Shown here piece after piece: positions 9,582 to 18,599 of a stretch of DNA of 64,000 nt. The stretch lies in assembly GCA_965248635.1 (NCBI GenBank), contig OZ252114.1:1054001-1118000 (forward strand), written 5' to 3'. Each line of letters opens with the position of its first letter. Within the stretch, counting starts at the first letter, position 1. A program made the translations under genes and the position numbers. A model generated the notes under the pieces. It saw nothing but the letters and a program-made list of their open reading frames with translations, did not search any database and had not been told where the DNA came from. The stretch comes from CBDAPI01 sp965248635 (GTDB lineage: Bacteria; Acidobacteriota; UBA6911; RPQK01; CBDAPI01).

Positions 9582-11150
9582 ATGGCCAATCTGCAATCTT
9601 ACCGGGACTTCCAGGTCTTTCTTGCCAACCCTGCTCCCACGGCCGATCGAATTGAGTTCTCGTTCATAACACCGAGAGCCCTCCCTGTGCTGGCGGCGGT
9701 GACTCCCGATCCCTACGCCAAGAGCCTGCGGCTGGTGGACCAGACCATCGAAGATTTTCCTCTGGATGAGCTGCGCCCTGGCGACCTGGTCGGAATCAGC
9801 ATTCACACGTTTAATGCGATCCATGGCTATACGCTTGCCCGACAGGCTCACGAACGTGGAGCCACGGTTATCTTCGGGGGCCCCCACGCGTCCGTGTTCC
9901 CTCAGGAAACACTGAAACACGGCGATGCTGTGGTCACCGGTGACGCCGAAGACATATGGCCTCGAGTTGTCGAGGACCACGCCTCCGGAAAGCTTCAAGA
10001 GTCCTATCAGGGCGGGCGCGTTGACGGGGATTCTTTCACTCCCGCGCGCTGGGATCTGCTCAAACACGACCGTTACCTTGTGGCCTCCATTCAAACCGTA
10101 CGAGGGTGCCCCAAGAAATGCTCTTTCTGTTCCGTCTGGGTGCAGGATGGTCGAGTTCCGCGACTTCGCACCAATGACGCGATCGTGACTGAGGCCCAGT
10201 ACCTCTATCGTGCCGGGTTCAGGCTGATCATGTTTGCCGACGACAACTTCTACCCCTATACCCTGGACGATATCGCCAACGCTCGGACCCCGGCCGAACG
10301 AGAGCGACTCGAGTCCGGAATGAAACAGCGCCTGGATCTGTTGGAACAGCTGGCCGAAGAAACGCCCGAAGATCTCCTCTTTTTCACTCAGCTCACCATG
10401 GAGGTCGCCGACGATCCCGAGTATCTGGCGGCGATGAAAAAGGCCGGGCTGGCCGGCGCCCTGATCGGCATCGAGACCGTGACCGAAGAGGGTCTAAAGG
10501 CCACCAACAAGTACTTCAACGTCACCGGTGACGAACTCCTCGACAAGCTGGAAACGATCCGCACCGAAGGTTTTCGCTACATCATGGGAGCGTTCATTTT
10601 CGGGATCGAAACAGATACCCGGGACTCTCTGGACTACACGATCCGGTTCGCGCGTGATTGCGGGATCGCCCTGGCCCAGTTTGTTCCCATGACCCCGCTG
10701 CCCGGAACCGTGGATTTCCACATGCTGCGTAAGGGGAAGAAGCAGATCAAGCTTCTCAGAGAGGACTACGACTACTGGCTGGATCCCGATCATCCACGAA
10801 TACTCTACGAACACCCCCACCTCTCCACCAATGAGCTGCTGGAACGGATCGAGAAAGCCTGGCGTGTTTTTTACAGTGTTTCCGCAGTCGTGAAACGCTC
10901 CCGGCAGTTTGGACTTTTCAGCGACCCCCGAAAGTTCCTGGCCTACCTGGTGGTCTGTCGTGGCCTTCTCACCCGCTACAAGCGTTACGGGATCTCGGCT
11001 GACAGTGCCGTGCAGGGAACCAGACGGCGACTCGCGACTCTGCTGGGGCGGACTGCCCTGAGCTTGCTGAAGCGGCCCTCCATGGAGAATGGGAACCCGG
11101 TTGGGGCCCCGGCATCCCTGCAGGAACCGAAGCCGGAAACTGAGTTCTAA
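9582..11150 (+). CDS. B12-binding domain radical SAM protein
   Basis: A 522-residue enzyme. Residues about 50-150 have the Rossmann-like cobalamin-binding fold (GDLVGISIHTFNAIHG, VIFGGPHASVFPQE, GDAVVTGDAEDIWP). The radical SAM motif C-x3-C-x2-C is RGCPKKCSFC (Cys176, 180, 183), followed by the usual core to about residue 400. The start at 9582 is preferred over an upstream in-frame GTG because GGAGGTGA sits 8 bases before it. Enzymes of this class use SAM and often methylcobalamin for methylations or ring rearrangements (hopanoid methylases, BchE-like and P-methylases). The substrate is not visible. The next gene, 80 bases on, is an exported amidohydrolase. Confidence 0.85.
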   Translation: MANLQSYRDFQVFLANPAPTADRIEFSFITPRALPVLAAVTPDPYAKSLRLVDQTIEDFPLDELRPGDLVGISIHTFNAIHGYTLARQAHERGATVIFGGPHASVFPQETLKHGDAVVTGDAEDIWPRVVEDHASGKLQESYQGGRVDGDSFTPARWDLLKHDRYLVASIQTVRGCPKKCSFCSVWVQDGRVPRLRTNDAIVTEAQYLYRAGFRLIMFADDNFYPYTLDDIANARTPAERERLESGMKQRLDLLEQLAEETPEDLLFFTQLTMEVADDPEYLAAMKKAGLAGALIGIETVTEEGLKATNKYFNVTGDELLDKLETIRTEGFRYIMGAFIFGIETDTRDSLDYTIRFARDCGIALAQFVPMTPLPGTVDFHMLRKGKKQIKLLREDYDYWLDPDHPRILYEHPHLSTNELLERIEKAWRVFYSVSAVVKRSRQFGLFSDPRKFLAYLVVCRGLLTRYKRYGISADSAVQGTRRRLATLLGRTALSLLKRPSMENGNPVGAPASLQEPKPETEF

Positions 11151-11230
11151 TCCACCACTAGCTCTCGAGCTGCCAAAGACGCGGTTCCCAGGGGGCAGAC
11201 GCGAAATCAAAAATGGAAGTGGTGAGCTGA

Positions 11231-12739
11231 ATGTGGGTACCGAAGTGGTTGCGTGATCAAAAGAAGGGTGTCGATTCGCCGGTTCCCACCCAGGTGGTTT
11301 CCAACGAGGAATTCATCCCCAGACCGCAAAACCGAGAGCAGCAGCAGGTGGAATCCCTGGTGGGTGAGCTGGCCGAGGCAAACTCTCGAAAGCTGGGAAT
11401 GGAACGTCGCTCGTTCCTGCGCAGCTCCATGGGAATGGCGGCCTATTTCTGGGGCAGCAACCAGGTCTACGGACGTTACTGGGAGGTGGAGGAGGCCGAG
11501 CTCTGGGAGCCGGCCCTTACCGAGGAGCGCTTTCCCAAGGGAGACTACTTTATCTTCGACGTCCAAACTCACTTCACAAACGACTACCCGCTGGCCTTTC
11601 GCAATTGGGAGTTCGTGCGCAACATGGGCTTCGATCTCAAGAACGACGCCGACGCCTACAGCTTCCCCAATTTCTTGAAAGAGATGTTCTTTGACAGCGA
11701 GACCAGCATGATCATCATCTCGGGCGTGCCCGGGAAAGAAGTCAACCGCGGGCCCGGCGGCAAGATCCTGGAGGGGGCGGATCGCCAGGGAGGAGTGCTT
11801 CCGGCCTGGCTCATGTCGCAGCGAAAGAAGGACATCAATGAGCTCTCCGGCAGTCGACGCGCCCTTTGTCAGGGGAATTGTTCGCCCAACCATTACTGGA
11901 ACCACGCCGAGAACAAACCGGATCTCCCGGTTCTTTTCGAGCAGATCGAACGCGAGGTAAAACAGTACGGAGTCGACTCCTGGAAATGGTACTGCCACTT
12001 CGATCCGGGAAAATCAGGGGACGGTTTCCGACTGGACGACGAGAACCTGTCCTACCCCTTTTATGAGAAGTCCAGGGAGCTGGGGATGAAGATCTTCAGC
12101 ATCCACAAAGGCTACGCCTCGCAGTCCAGGACCCTCGGGCACTATGCCCATCCCGGGGACATCGAGAAGGCGGCCCTGGATCATCCCGACCTGACCTTCA
12201 TCATCTACCACTCGGCCATGAAACATGGACCTTCCGAGCCGGAGTTCGACAGCGGCTCCATGTTTGACCCGACCAGCGGGGACATGACCTGGCATGACGA
12301 GTTCATGAAGATCAAGCAGCGCAACCCGGAGATGGACAATGTCTATCCCGAGATTGGTTCGGCTTTCGGGACCCTGGCCATCGTTCATCCCCAGATGTGC
12401 ATGCATTTTATGGGCAAGAACATCCAGCACTACGGCGTGGACCACGTGCTGTGGGGGACGGACTGCTTGTGGTGGGGCTCTCCCCAGTGGGTCGTCGATG
12501 CTTTCAAGAGGTTTCAGATCTCGGATGAGCTGTGCGAGAGGTTCGGGTACTCCAAGCTGACACACGAAGACAAGGCGAAGATCTTCGGCTTGAATGCCGC
12601 TCGTCTTTACGGGGTGGATGTCGAGGCTCAAATCAAGGCTCTACCCGCCGATGCCATCGATCGCTTCAGGACGGCCTATCTGGGAGAGGGTGGGGAGCCG
12701 GAGAACGCGGCTCACGGCTGGGTCCGGGACGACAGTTGA
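11231..12739 (+). CDS. Tat-exported amidohydrolase-2 family protein
   Basis: A 502-residue protein. A twin-arginine motif (ERRSFLRSS) lies about 58 residues in, after a long charged extension, so the Tat signal is not at the extreme N-terminus. The body has the amidohydrolase (PF04909) TIM-barrel pattern: IFDVQTHF replaces the usual DxHxH, so the first metal histidine is glutamine; then WYCHFD, IYHSAM and WGTDCLWWG with the catalytic-type aspartate. ATG at 11231 follows GGTGAGC. Family members are decarboxylases or hydrolases with one metal. The Gln substitution suggests altered metal binding. It probably shares a transcript with the radical SAM gene upstream. Confidence 0.8.
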   Translation: MWVPKWLRDQKKGVDSPVPTQVVSNEEFIPRPQNREQQQVESLVGELAEANSRKLGMERRSFLRSSMGMAAYFWGSNQVYGRYWEVEEAELWEPALTEERFPKGDYFIFDVQTHFTNDYPLAFRNWEFVRNMGFDLKNDADAYSFPNFLKEMFFDSETSMIIISGVPGKEVNRGPGGKILEGADRQGGVLPAWLMSQRKKDINELSGSRRALCQGNCSPNHYWNHAENKPDLPVLFEQIEREVKQYGVDSWKWYCHFDPGKSGDGFRLDDENLSYPFYEKSRELGMKIFSIHKGYASQSRTLGHYAHPGDIEKAALDHPDLTFIIYHSAMKHGPSEPEFDSGSMFDPTSGDMTWHDEFMKIKQRNPEMDNVYPEIGSAFGTLAIVHPQMCMHFMGKNIQHYGVDHVLWGTDCLWWGSPQWVVDAFKRFQISDELCERFGYSKLTHEDKAKIFGLNAARLYGVDVEAQIKALPADAIDRFRTAYLGEGGEPENAAHGWVRDDS

Positions 12740-12743
12740 TAGT

Positions 12744-12773
12744 CGAAGGTTGAAGGTTGAAAGTTGAAGGTTG
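12744..12773. repeat. Period-7 tandem repeat (GGTTGAA unit)
   Basis: Four successive heptamers of the GGTTGAA/AGTTGAA type follow the stop of the amidohydrolase gene directly. The tract belongs to the same dispersed set as those at 1251, 46531, 50341 and 51375. Confidence 0.7.
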
Positions 12774-12878
12774 TTTTTCCCTCTCACTTTAAGATCACCT
12801 GACATCACGCACGGCGGTCGCGGCCCTGAGGCCCCTCCTATCAAGACTCCGGATGACAGTTGGCAGCTTGGGATACTC

Positions 12879-13154
12879 ATGAGCACGAATCAGACACCTT
12901 CTTTTGAGGACTATCCGTCGGGCGTGCCTAAGGATGACGCGGAAGTTAACCTGCGGGCCTACGTGAGCAGCCTGGAGGAAGGGAAGCTGAGCGAGTACGA
13001 TCCTGCCTGGAGTGATGAAGAGCTGGTGGATTGGGACGGTAACTTCCGCTCCGACGGCGCGCTCATGCTGGTGTGCTGCCAGCGGGACGTCGATGTCAGC
13101 GAATACCGGCAGGTCCTGGATCTGTTTCTCGAATTCAGGCGTCTGTCCGGTTAG
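12879..13154 (+). CDS. Small acidic hypothetical protein
   Basis: A 91-residue soluble protein beginning MSTNQTPSFEDYPS, without signal or membrane segment. It is acidic and has two cysteines side by side (LVCCQRDVDVSEYRQVLDLFLEFRRLSG at the end). I do not recognise a family. ATG at 12879 is preferred because the upstream part of the frame is proline-rich repeat-derived sequence. It lies downstream of the amidohydrolase on the same strand and could be the last gene of that unit. Moderate confidence that it is real: the sequence looks protein-like but it is short. Confidence 0.5.
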   Translation: MSTNQTPSFEDYPSGVPKDDAEVNLRAYVSSLEEGKLSEYDPAWSDEELVDWDGNFRSDGALMLVCCQRDVDVSEYRQVLDLFLEFRRLSG

Positions 13155-13180
13155 CGGGCCGGTTCCAGTCTCTGGCTGCA

Positions 13181-13279
13181 CTAGTCCCTCCAATAGTGCC
13201 GCACCAGAAGCACCAGCACAGCGACTGCTGAGGCCAGGGAGAGATAGTGCAGGATCGTGAGCAACCAGAAGGGTATCAA
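13181..13279 (-). CDS. 32-residue single-helix membrane peptide coupled to the symporter
   Basis: A tiny frame of 32 codons starts with TTG at 13279-13277, where TTG and the symporter TGA share bases (TTGA), and ends with TAG at 13181. The product has one hydrophobic helix (LASAVAVLVLLV) with a positively charged end (RHYWRD). Small membrane partners encoded directly after sodium:solute symporters are known in other systems, so an accessory subunit role is plausible. This is an inference from position, the TTGA overlap and composition; there is no sequence family I recognise. Confidence 0.5.
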   Translation of the reverse strand: MIPFWLLTILHYLSLASAVAVLVLLVRHYWRD

Positions 13280-14802
13280 TGGGCTTCCTCCGATTCCAGT
13301 TCGACCTCGCTTCCGGGCTGAACCAACCGGGTCAGGGGAATCCTTCTGGTCGCCGGCAGGCTGACCAGAAACGCCGCCACCGCTACCAGAAAGCCGAACA
13401 ACGCCGGTCCCAGGTCAGCGGGCGAATCGAGAGCAAAGCGCCACACCGCAGTCGCAGTCAGGCCGGCAAACATCGCGATCACAACAGCATAGATCCGACT
13501 TGGCGAATACCAGAAAAGACCTACCAAAAAGGGAACGATCATGATCGGTCCCCAGAAGTCATAGATAAACACCAGGATGTCCGTGATATTGACGAAAAAC
13601 AGAGCCCACACGGCAGATCCAACGCCGAACGCCAGAGTCGAAAACCTGGCTACTTGCAGGAGCTGGCGGTCGGTGGCTCGCGGGTTGAGGTGCCGTCGAT
13701 AGTGATCCTCCATGATGACGGTGGCCAGGCAGGAGAGATTGCTGTCGGCCGAGGACATGACGGCGGCCAGAATCGCCGCGATGATGATCCCCGCCAGGGC
13801 CGGGTGAAAGGTGGTTCGGATGAGAGCGGGGAAAATGAGCTGGGAGGTTTGCTCCCGGGCCTCTTGCGCAGAGATCTCGCCGCCTCCAGCCTGAATGATT
13901 CGCTCCTGCTCGTCAGCCAGGAGCCGGGAGACATCGGGGCTGACCTGGGCTGCCGTCCCCAGCACCAGGGTGGCAATGGGCAGGAACAGTAGCAGGAAAA
14001 GGCCGCCCACCGCCGGGCCCAGGCGGGCGTGGCGGACCGACTTGGCCACGAAGCAGCGCACCGTGAAGGCGGGGACGAACATTTCCCCCAGCAGGAAAGC
14101 GGCAAACAGGCTCAGGACCCGGGTGCCGGACCAGTGACTCGTCAGGGCGAACTGGCCGGCCCGGGCTTGCCGGGCCATGGCGGCGAAACCGCCGTTCTGC
14201 TCCAGGAGCATGGCCGAGGCGATGGTGATCCCGACCACCAGGATCACGAACTGCAACACGTCGGTCTTGATGACGGCCCTCATTCCACCCACCGTCGAAT
14301 AGAACACCGTAACACTGGCCCCGATGAGCAGGGCGGTCTCATACGGGATCCCCAGGATGGCGTTGGTCACGGTTCCCATGGCAGCCATCTGGGCCGCCAG
14401 CACCCCGGTCAAAAAGACGATACAGGTGACAACACTGAGCTCGCGGGCCAGGGGGCCGAACTTCAACCCGATGTAGTCTCCCACCGTAATCAGGTTGAGG
14501 CCCCGCAATCGCGGCGCCACCCAGAGACCCACGAAAATGAGCTGCAGATGCCAGGCAGAGGTGATGGCGGCAGCAGCAATCCCGACCTCGTAAACCTGGG
14601 AGACCATTCCCACCGAAGCACCACCGCCGATCATGGTGGCTCCGGCCGTGGCCAGCAGAACCATCCACGGAACACTGCGTCCGGCCAGGGTATAGTCAAG
14701 AGAGGTTCTTACCTGGCGGGACGAGCGGATGCCGATGATGAGGAGAACCAGGAGATAGATTCCCAGCGGCCCCAGTTCTATGAATCTCCCAGATTCGGAC
14801 AC
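13276..14802 (-). CDS. Sodium:solute symporter (SSS family)
   Basis: A 508-residue inner membrane protein with about 13 hydrophobic helices. The SSS landmarks are present: SLDYTLAGRSVPWMVLLATAGATMIGG near the N-terminus (the family's FLAGR-like segment), VYEVGIAAAAI, and ISAAxMSSADSNLSCLATVIMED at about residue 350-375. It imports an organic solute together with sodium. GTG at 14802 follows AAGGTGAGGA. The gene next upstream on the same strand is a D-aminoacylase-type amidohydrolase, so the solute may be an amino acid derivative (inference). Downstream it overlaps a 32-residue membrane peptide. Confidence 0.92.
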   Translation of the reverse strand: MSESGRFIELGPLGIYLLVLLIIGIRSSRQVRTSLDYTLAGRSVPWMVLLATAGATMIGGGASVGMVSQVYEVGIAAAAITSAWHLQLIFVGLWVAPRLRGLNLITVGDYIGLKFGPLARELSVVTCIVFLTGVLAAQMAAMGTVTNAILGIPYETALLIGASVTVFYSTVGGMRAVIKTDVLQFVILVVGITIASAMLLEQNGGFAAMARQARAGQFALTSHWSGTRVLSLFAAFLLGEMFVPAFTVRCFVAKSVRHARLGPAVGGLFLLLFLPIATLVLGTAAQVSPDVSRLLADEQERIIQAGGGEISAQEAREQTSQLIFPALIRTTFHPALAGIIIAAILAAVMSSADSNLSCLATVIMEDHYRRHLNPRATDRQLLQVARFSTLAFGVGSAVWALFFVNITDILVFIYDFWGPIMIVPFLVGLFWYSPSRIYAVVIAMFAGLTATAVWRFALDSPADLGPALFGFLVAVAAFLVSLPATRRIPLTRLVQPGSEVELESEEAH

Positions 14803-14854
14803 TCCTCACCTTCTCCTGCTGCACGCAGCCGTTCAATTCAGCCGGCTCACCAAG

Positions 14855-14903
14855 GGGCGACCCTCGTGGTCGCCCGCCAAACGGGCCGGCACGAGACCGG
14901 CCC
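14855..14903. repeat. Two tandem perfect hairpins (REP-like)
   Basis: GGGCGACC/GGTCGCCC with loop CTCGT (14855-14875) is followed 7 bases later by GGGCCGG/CCGGCCC with a 7-base loop (14883-14903). There is no T-run after either arm, so this looks like a repetitive extragenic palindrome pair rather than a terminator. It separates the amidohydrolase stop from the symporter start. Confidence 0.7.
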
Positions 14904-14910
14904 CGCCTTC

Positions 14911-16425
14911 CTACCTTCGATATTTTCCCAGGATCGGTCGTCCGGGATGGCTGTCGGAAACGGTTTTTGCGTCTTTCACCACAAAGGTGCCGTTGACCAG
15001 GACGTGGTGTATGCCTTCCGAAAAGGACAGGTCCTCTTCGAAGTTGGCCGTGTCTATGATCTGCTCTGGATCGAAGATCGTAATATCAGCATCACACCCG
15101 ACCTGGATGCGCCCTTTCAGGTGCATCAAGGGAGCCACGCCCTCCAGCCGTTTGGCCGGCAGAATGGTCATTTTTCCGAGAGCCGTCATGAGCTCGAGGG
15201 TGTTCTGTTCCCTGACATAACGTCCCAGGACACGCGAGAAGGTCCCGGCTGAGCGGGGATGAGCCCCCGGAGCGTAGGGCATGCCGTCCGATCCAATCAT
15301 GGTCACCGGGGATCGAATGCCGGCTTCAATCCATTGCGGCTTCATCATATAAATAATGACCGTGCCACCCTGCTTCCGATACTTCTTGAAGGTCTCTTCG
15401 GTGAGGCGCTCCCCGCTTGCGATCCAGGTCAGATCTTGATAGGAAATGGAGAGCCGCTCTCTCCACCCCTCGTCGAAGATGGCTGATTCCAGGGAGGTGG
15501 AGCCGGCCGTATAGGGATAGACTTCGGTCGTGATGTCCAGGCCCTGTGCCTGGGCGGCTGCCACCATGCTCAACGCCACCTCGATCTCGCCCAGAGCCAT
15601 GCTATTGATGTGAACAATGTGCAGTGCTGCCCCCGTGACGGCGGCATTGGAGATGGCCTCCTGAATCCCGGCGATGCTGATCTCGCGAACGTGGGTGAAA
15701 ATGGGAACTTGTTGAGTGGCCGCCAGGGCATAAACGCGGAAGAGTTCATCCCGCGAGGCCTCCGGGTAGTAACCCACCGGGACTCCGATTCCCAGTCCCC
15801 CGGCTTCCAGACCGGCTTGCAGCCTCTTCATCAGGGCGGTGGTCTCCCTCTCGTTCAGGGTGTAGTACCGTGCCTCTTCGACTTCACGCAGGGTCTCTCC
15901 CAGGCGCCGATCATTGGGATCATCTTTCTCCAAAATCCGGTCTACCCTCCGGGCCTGGGCTGCATAGCGCTCCATGGCCAGCCAGCGCAGGCCTCCATGC
16001 GCCACCGACGCACCGAAATTGATCACAGCATTACCGCTACGCCCTGCCAGCCACTGTCTCAGGAAAGTCTCGCCCGACTCCAGTTCCAGTGCCGTCGTGA
16101 CTCCGTCATGGGCCTGGAATTCATTGGCCCGGTTGGTCTGGCCGTGGGCGTGAGGATCAATAAAACCGGGAGCGACTACCAGGCCTGAAGCGTTGATTAC
16201 CTCTTTGCCCTGCAATGTGCGCTCTGAGATCTCGACGACCCGGTCGCCTCGAATCCCGACATTGAGTACAGCATCCAGCCCACTCTCCGGATCCATCACC
16301 CGCCCGCCCAGCAGGACAATGTCATGGGTCTCCCCAGTCTGGCCGAGAGCTTTGGAATCGAGTATGAATGCCTCGGACAACACAGTTGCCAGAACGACTA
16401 GCAATGTCAGTTTCCTGTTCTTCAT
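14911..16425 (-). CDS. Exported D-aminoacylase-like amidohydrolase
   Basis: A 504-residue protein with a signal peptide (residues 1-28, ending at ALG). It has the metal-dependent amidohydrolase pattern of N-acyl-D-amino acid deacylases. GFIDPHAHG carries the HxH (His92, His94); FTHVRE and IVHINS give the next two histidines; IGSDGMPYAPG gives the aspartate. GRVMDPESGLD and the DADITIFDPEQI ending are also typical. It would hydrolyse N-acyl-D-amino acids or related amides in the periplasm. The sodium symporter downstream on the same strand may take up the product. The exact substrate cannot be assigned. Confidence 0.88.
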   Translation of the reverse strand: MKNRKLTLLVVLATVLSEAFILDSKALGQTGETHDIVLLGGRVMDPESGLDAVLNVGIRGDRVVEISERTLQGKEVINASGLVVAPGFIDPHAHGQTNRANEFQAHDGVTTALELESGETFLRQWLAGRSGNAVINFGASVAHGGLRWLAMERYAAQARRVDRILEKDDPNDRRLGETLREVEEARYYTLNERETTALMKRLQAGLEAGGLGIGVPVGYYPEASRDELFRVYALAATQQVPIFTHVREISIAGIQEAISNAAVTGAALHIVHINSMALGEIEVALSMVAAAQAQGLDITTEVYPYTAGSTSLESAIFDEGWRERLSISYQDLTWIASGERLTEETFKKYRKQGGTVIIYMMKPQWIEAGIRSPVTMIGSDGMPYAPGAHPRSAGTFSRVLGRYVREQNTLELMTALGKMTILPAKRLEGVAPLMHLKGRIQVGCDADITIFDPEQIIDTANFEEDLSFSEGIHHVLVNGTFVVKDAKTVSDSHPGRPILGKYRR

Positions 16426-16607
16426 GTTCCTGCTTCTCTTTGTTTGTTTTCCGATCGCGACCGCTCAAGACTACTTTTCTTTCCGGCTTCACTCAAGCGA
16501 CGGGTTCTTGGAGCATTGCTTTTCTCCCGAGCTGGACTGTGGACCCATCGGACGTCAAAATGTGTCCGGGTATGGCCGTGTTTTCCTGACCCCCTTTTTA
16601 GCGGGTG

Positions 16608-17883
16608 TCAGGGTACGTAGTCGAGGAAGCTCTCCAGGGCCAGGGCTCGGTCCTGATAGGTGATCGGCTTCGGGTCCAGCCAGCCAACGATCATGTCCTT
16701 GATGGAAAAGGCGAAGAAATGATTGCCGGCCGGGCTGTAGTGGCCGATAAAGTACCGCCTTCGATATTCAGCCAGGGACAGATTGAAACTCTTGAAAGTC
16801 TTCCGCATGCACGAGATTCATGTCGAAGTACTTGAAGTCCTGTTTCTCCAGGAAATCCACGATCTCCTGGTCGTAGCGGGCCTCTGATTTGATCAAGGCC
16901 GGCATCACACGAGTGGGATCGAAAAGAACCACCAGCAGTTTCTTTCCCGCCTGCTCCGTGAACTCTCGAGCTTTCGTCAGAATGTACTTCGTTGCCGCGA
17001 AGCTGTAGCTGTCCAACAGCTCGTTGATGGCTTCTCTCGGGTTCCCGCGATCAACCGCCGGCAGATGCAGCAACGCCGCCAGACGTTCGGCCCTGGGCCA
17101 GTCCATGTCGCTGATCAGCCCCCGCAAAAACAGGCGCATCTGCAGGGCCAGATCGTTTTTCAGGTTGTCGTGCATCCAGTCGGGGTCCGTGATCCGGTAG
17201 AGGGACTCCCGGGTAGGCAATCGATTCGGTTTCTCGACGATCCGGCCGCTTGCGAAATCCATTTCCACATTGGCCCAGAAATTGTTGTGGAACATGACCC
17301 CGCCTGCGTGGTCCCACCACTTGAAGATGGCCGCGTGGCGGCAGCGCAGCAGGCTGCGAATGTGGTCGTTCCCCCAGATGTAGAGGATGACGTACTTCCC
17401 TCCCAGGTCTGTCTGCTCGGCTCGCACCATCCGCCGGTAAGCCTGGTACACACCGAAGCCGCCCATCCCGAAGTTGCGAATCGGTTCTCCCAGGTGGGCG
17501 CCCAGATACTCCTGCCAGGTCTCTCCGTCATTCACCTGGTGACACTGGGTGAAGCTGTTGCCGTAGGTATTGATCCTTCCCTGTCTGCCCACATAAAGAT
17601 GAGGCGTCCGGGTTCCCTCAGGCTGGACCGTGGAAATCGTGGAACTGCCGTCGATTCCGTCTCGGGGCAGGTAGTTACCCAGGATATAGCCGACTTCCGG
17701 GTCGAACTGGGCCCAGGAAAGTTGCTGCGGGTCAACGAAGGTGTCCAGGACCTCCCTGGAAACCGCACTTTCGCCCAGGTATTGCTCGAATGGAACGGCG
17801 TTCGATTCCTGGCCGCTCACAAAGCCCGTCAGAAGCAGCAGGGATCCAGTCCACCACAGAAGTCCGCGTGAGATTAGAGTCAT
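16608..17883 (-). pseudogene. Exported SGNH/GDSL-like hydrolase, frameshifted near the C-terminus
   Basis: The protein starts with a signal peptide (LLWWTGSLLLLTGFVSG). YGNSFTQC near residue 110 replaces the GDS block, and NFGMGGFGVYQAYRRM is the SGNH block with Gly and the Asn-like region, so an SGNH-type esterase or acyl-transfer enzyme is likely. The frame is interrupted at an AAA run (16795-16797 on the plus strand). Removing one base joins VHAEDF to KSFNLSLAEYRRRYF, after which 60 more residues end at 16608 (LDPKPITYQDRALALESFLDYVP). The full protein would have about 425 residues. Either a recent frameshift or a base error. Confidence 0.7.
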
Positions 17884-18032
17884 GGTTCAGCACTTCCTTT
17901 CACGATTACGGTACCGCCTGCGGACGGATCTTGCCAGTGGAGTTTGTCCCCAACTGCCGGTTTGCTCTTGCCCAAAGCGCTTTGCCAAACTACGATCGAA
18001 GCGAAACCGACTGGCGAGGGAGGTAAAGGCAG

Positions 18033-18527
18033 ATGGAGCGAAAGCAAGCCCTTGTGGATAACCTCAATGAAATCGGCGTTTTGAAGCGCCGGGAGATCGA
18101 GGCTCGAGTGATCGCGCCGCTGGTGGATGAACTGTCCCAGGAGTTCGGTCGAGAGAGGGTCCTGGAGGTCGTGAGAAAGGTGATCATCCGGATCGCAGCC
18201 GAGCAGGGTTGGGGCCTGGCTGCCCGCATGGGGGGTGATTCCCCTTCCCATCTGGCTGATTCTCTAAAGGACTGGAAGAAGGACAACGCCCTGGAACTCG
18301 AAGTGCTGGAGCTGTCGGACGAGAAGCTGTCCTTCAACGTGAATCGCTGCCGCTACGCCGAGCTTTACCAGGCCCTGGGGATTTCCGACCAGGGAGGGAT
18401 CATATCCTGTGACCGCGATTTTTCCCTGAGCGAGGGTTTCAATCCGAAGCTCAAGTTGACCCGTACCCAGACCATCCTGGGGGGTGCCTCTCACTGCGAT
18501 TTTCGCTATGTTCTCGAGGACGATTAA
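18033..18527 (+). CDS. L-2-amino-thiazoline-4-carboxylic acid hydrolase (ATC hydrolase family)
   Basis: A 164-residue soluble protein matching the ATC hydrolase family (PF14196). It has VNRCRYAELYQALG, then CDRDFSLSEGFNPKL, then ILGGASHCDFRY, the family's three cysteine-containing blocks. ATC hydrolases open a thiazoline ring to make S-carbamoyl-cysteine or cysteine, and family members also act on related ring amides. ATG at 18033 follows GGGAGGTAAAGG. It diverges from the SGNH gene across a 150-base gap and is followed by an intrinsic terminator, so it is monocistronic. Confidence 0.85.
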   Translation: MERKQALVDNLNEIGVLKRREIEARVIAPLVDELSQEFGRERVLEVVRKVIIRIAAEQGWGLAARMGGDSPSHLADSLKDWKKDNALELEVLELSDEKLSFNVNRCRYAELYQALGISDQGGIISCDRDFSLSEGFNPKLKLTRTQTILGGASHCDFRYVLEDD

Positions 18528-18529
18528 AG

Positions 18530-18556
18530 GGGGCAGAGTAGACTGTCCCTTTTTTT
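18530..18556 (+). terminator. Rho-independent terminator after the ATC hydrolase gene
   Basis: A 7-bp stem GGGGCAG/CTGTCCC (one G-T pair) closes a six-base loop AGTAGA and is followed at once by seven T residues (18550-18556). It begins three bases after the TAA stop. Confidence 0.8.
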
Positions 18557-18599
18557 CGCGCTTGAAGCCGAAGGCGCGTATACTGGCGCCTTTCAGCTC

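Noticed and set aside
13279..15252. Long plus-strand frames opposite the symporter and amidohydrolase
   Set aside because: They are rich in Gln, Gly, Arg and His with no known pattern and mirror two well-supported genes.
16585..16612. CCTGAC...GTCAGG dyad near the SGNH-like stop as an intrinsic terminator
   Set aside because: No T-run follows on either strand.
18562..18584. TTGAAG and TATACT as a promoter for the metallo-beta-lactamase-fold gene
   Set aside because: The spacing is 11 bases, too short for a sigma70 promoter.
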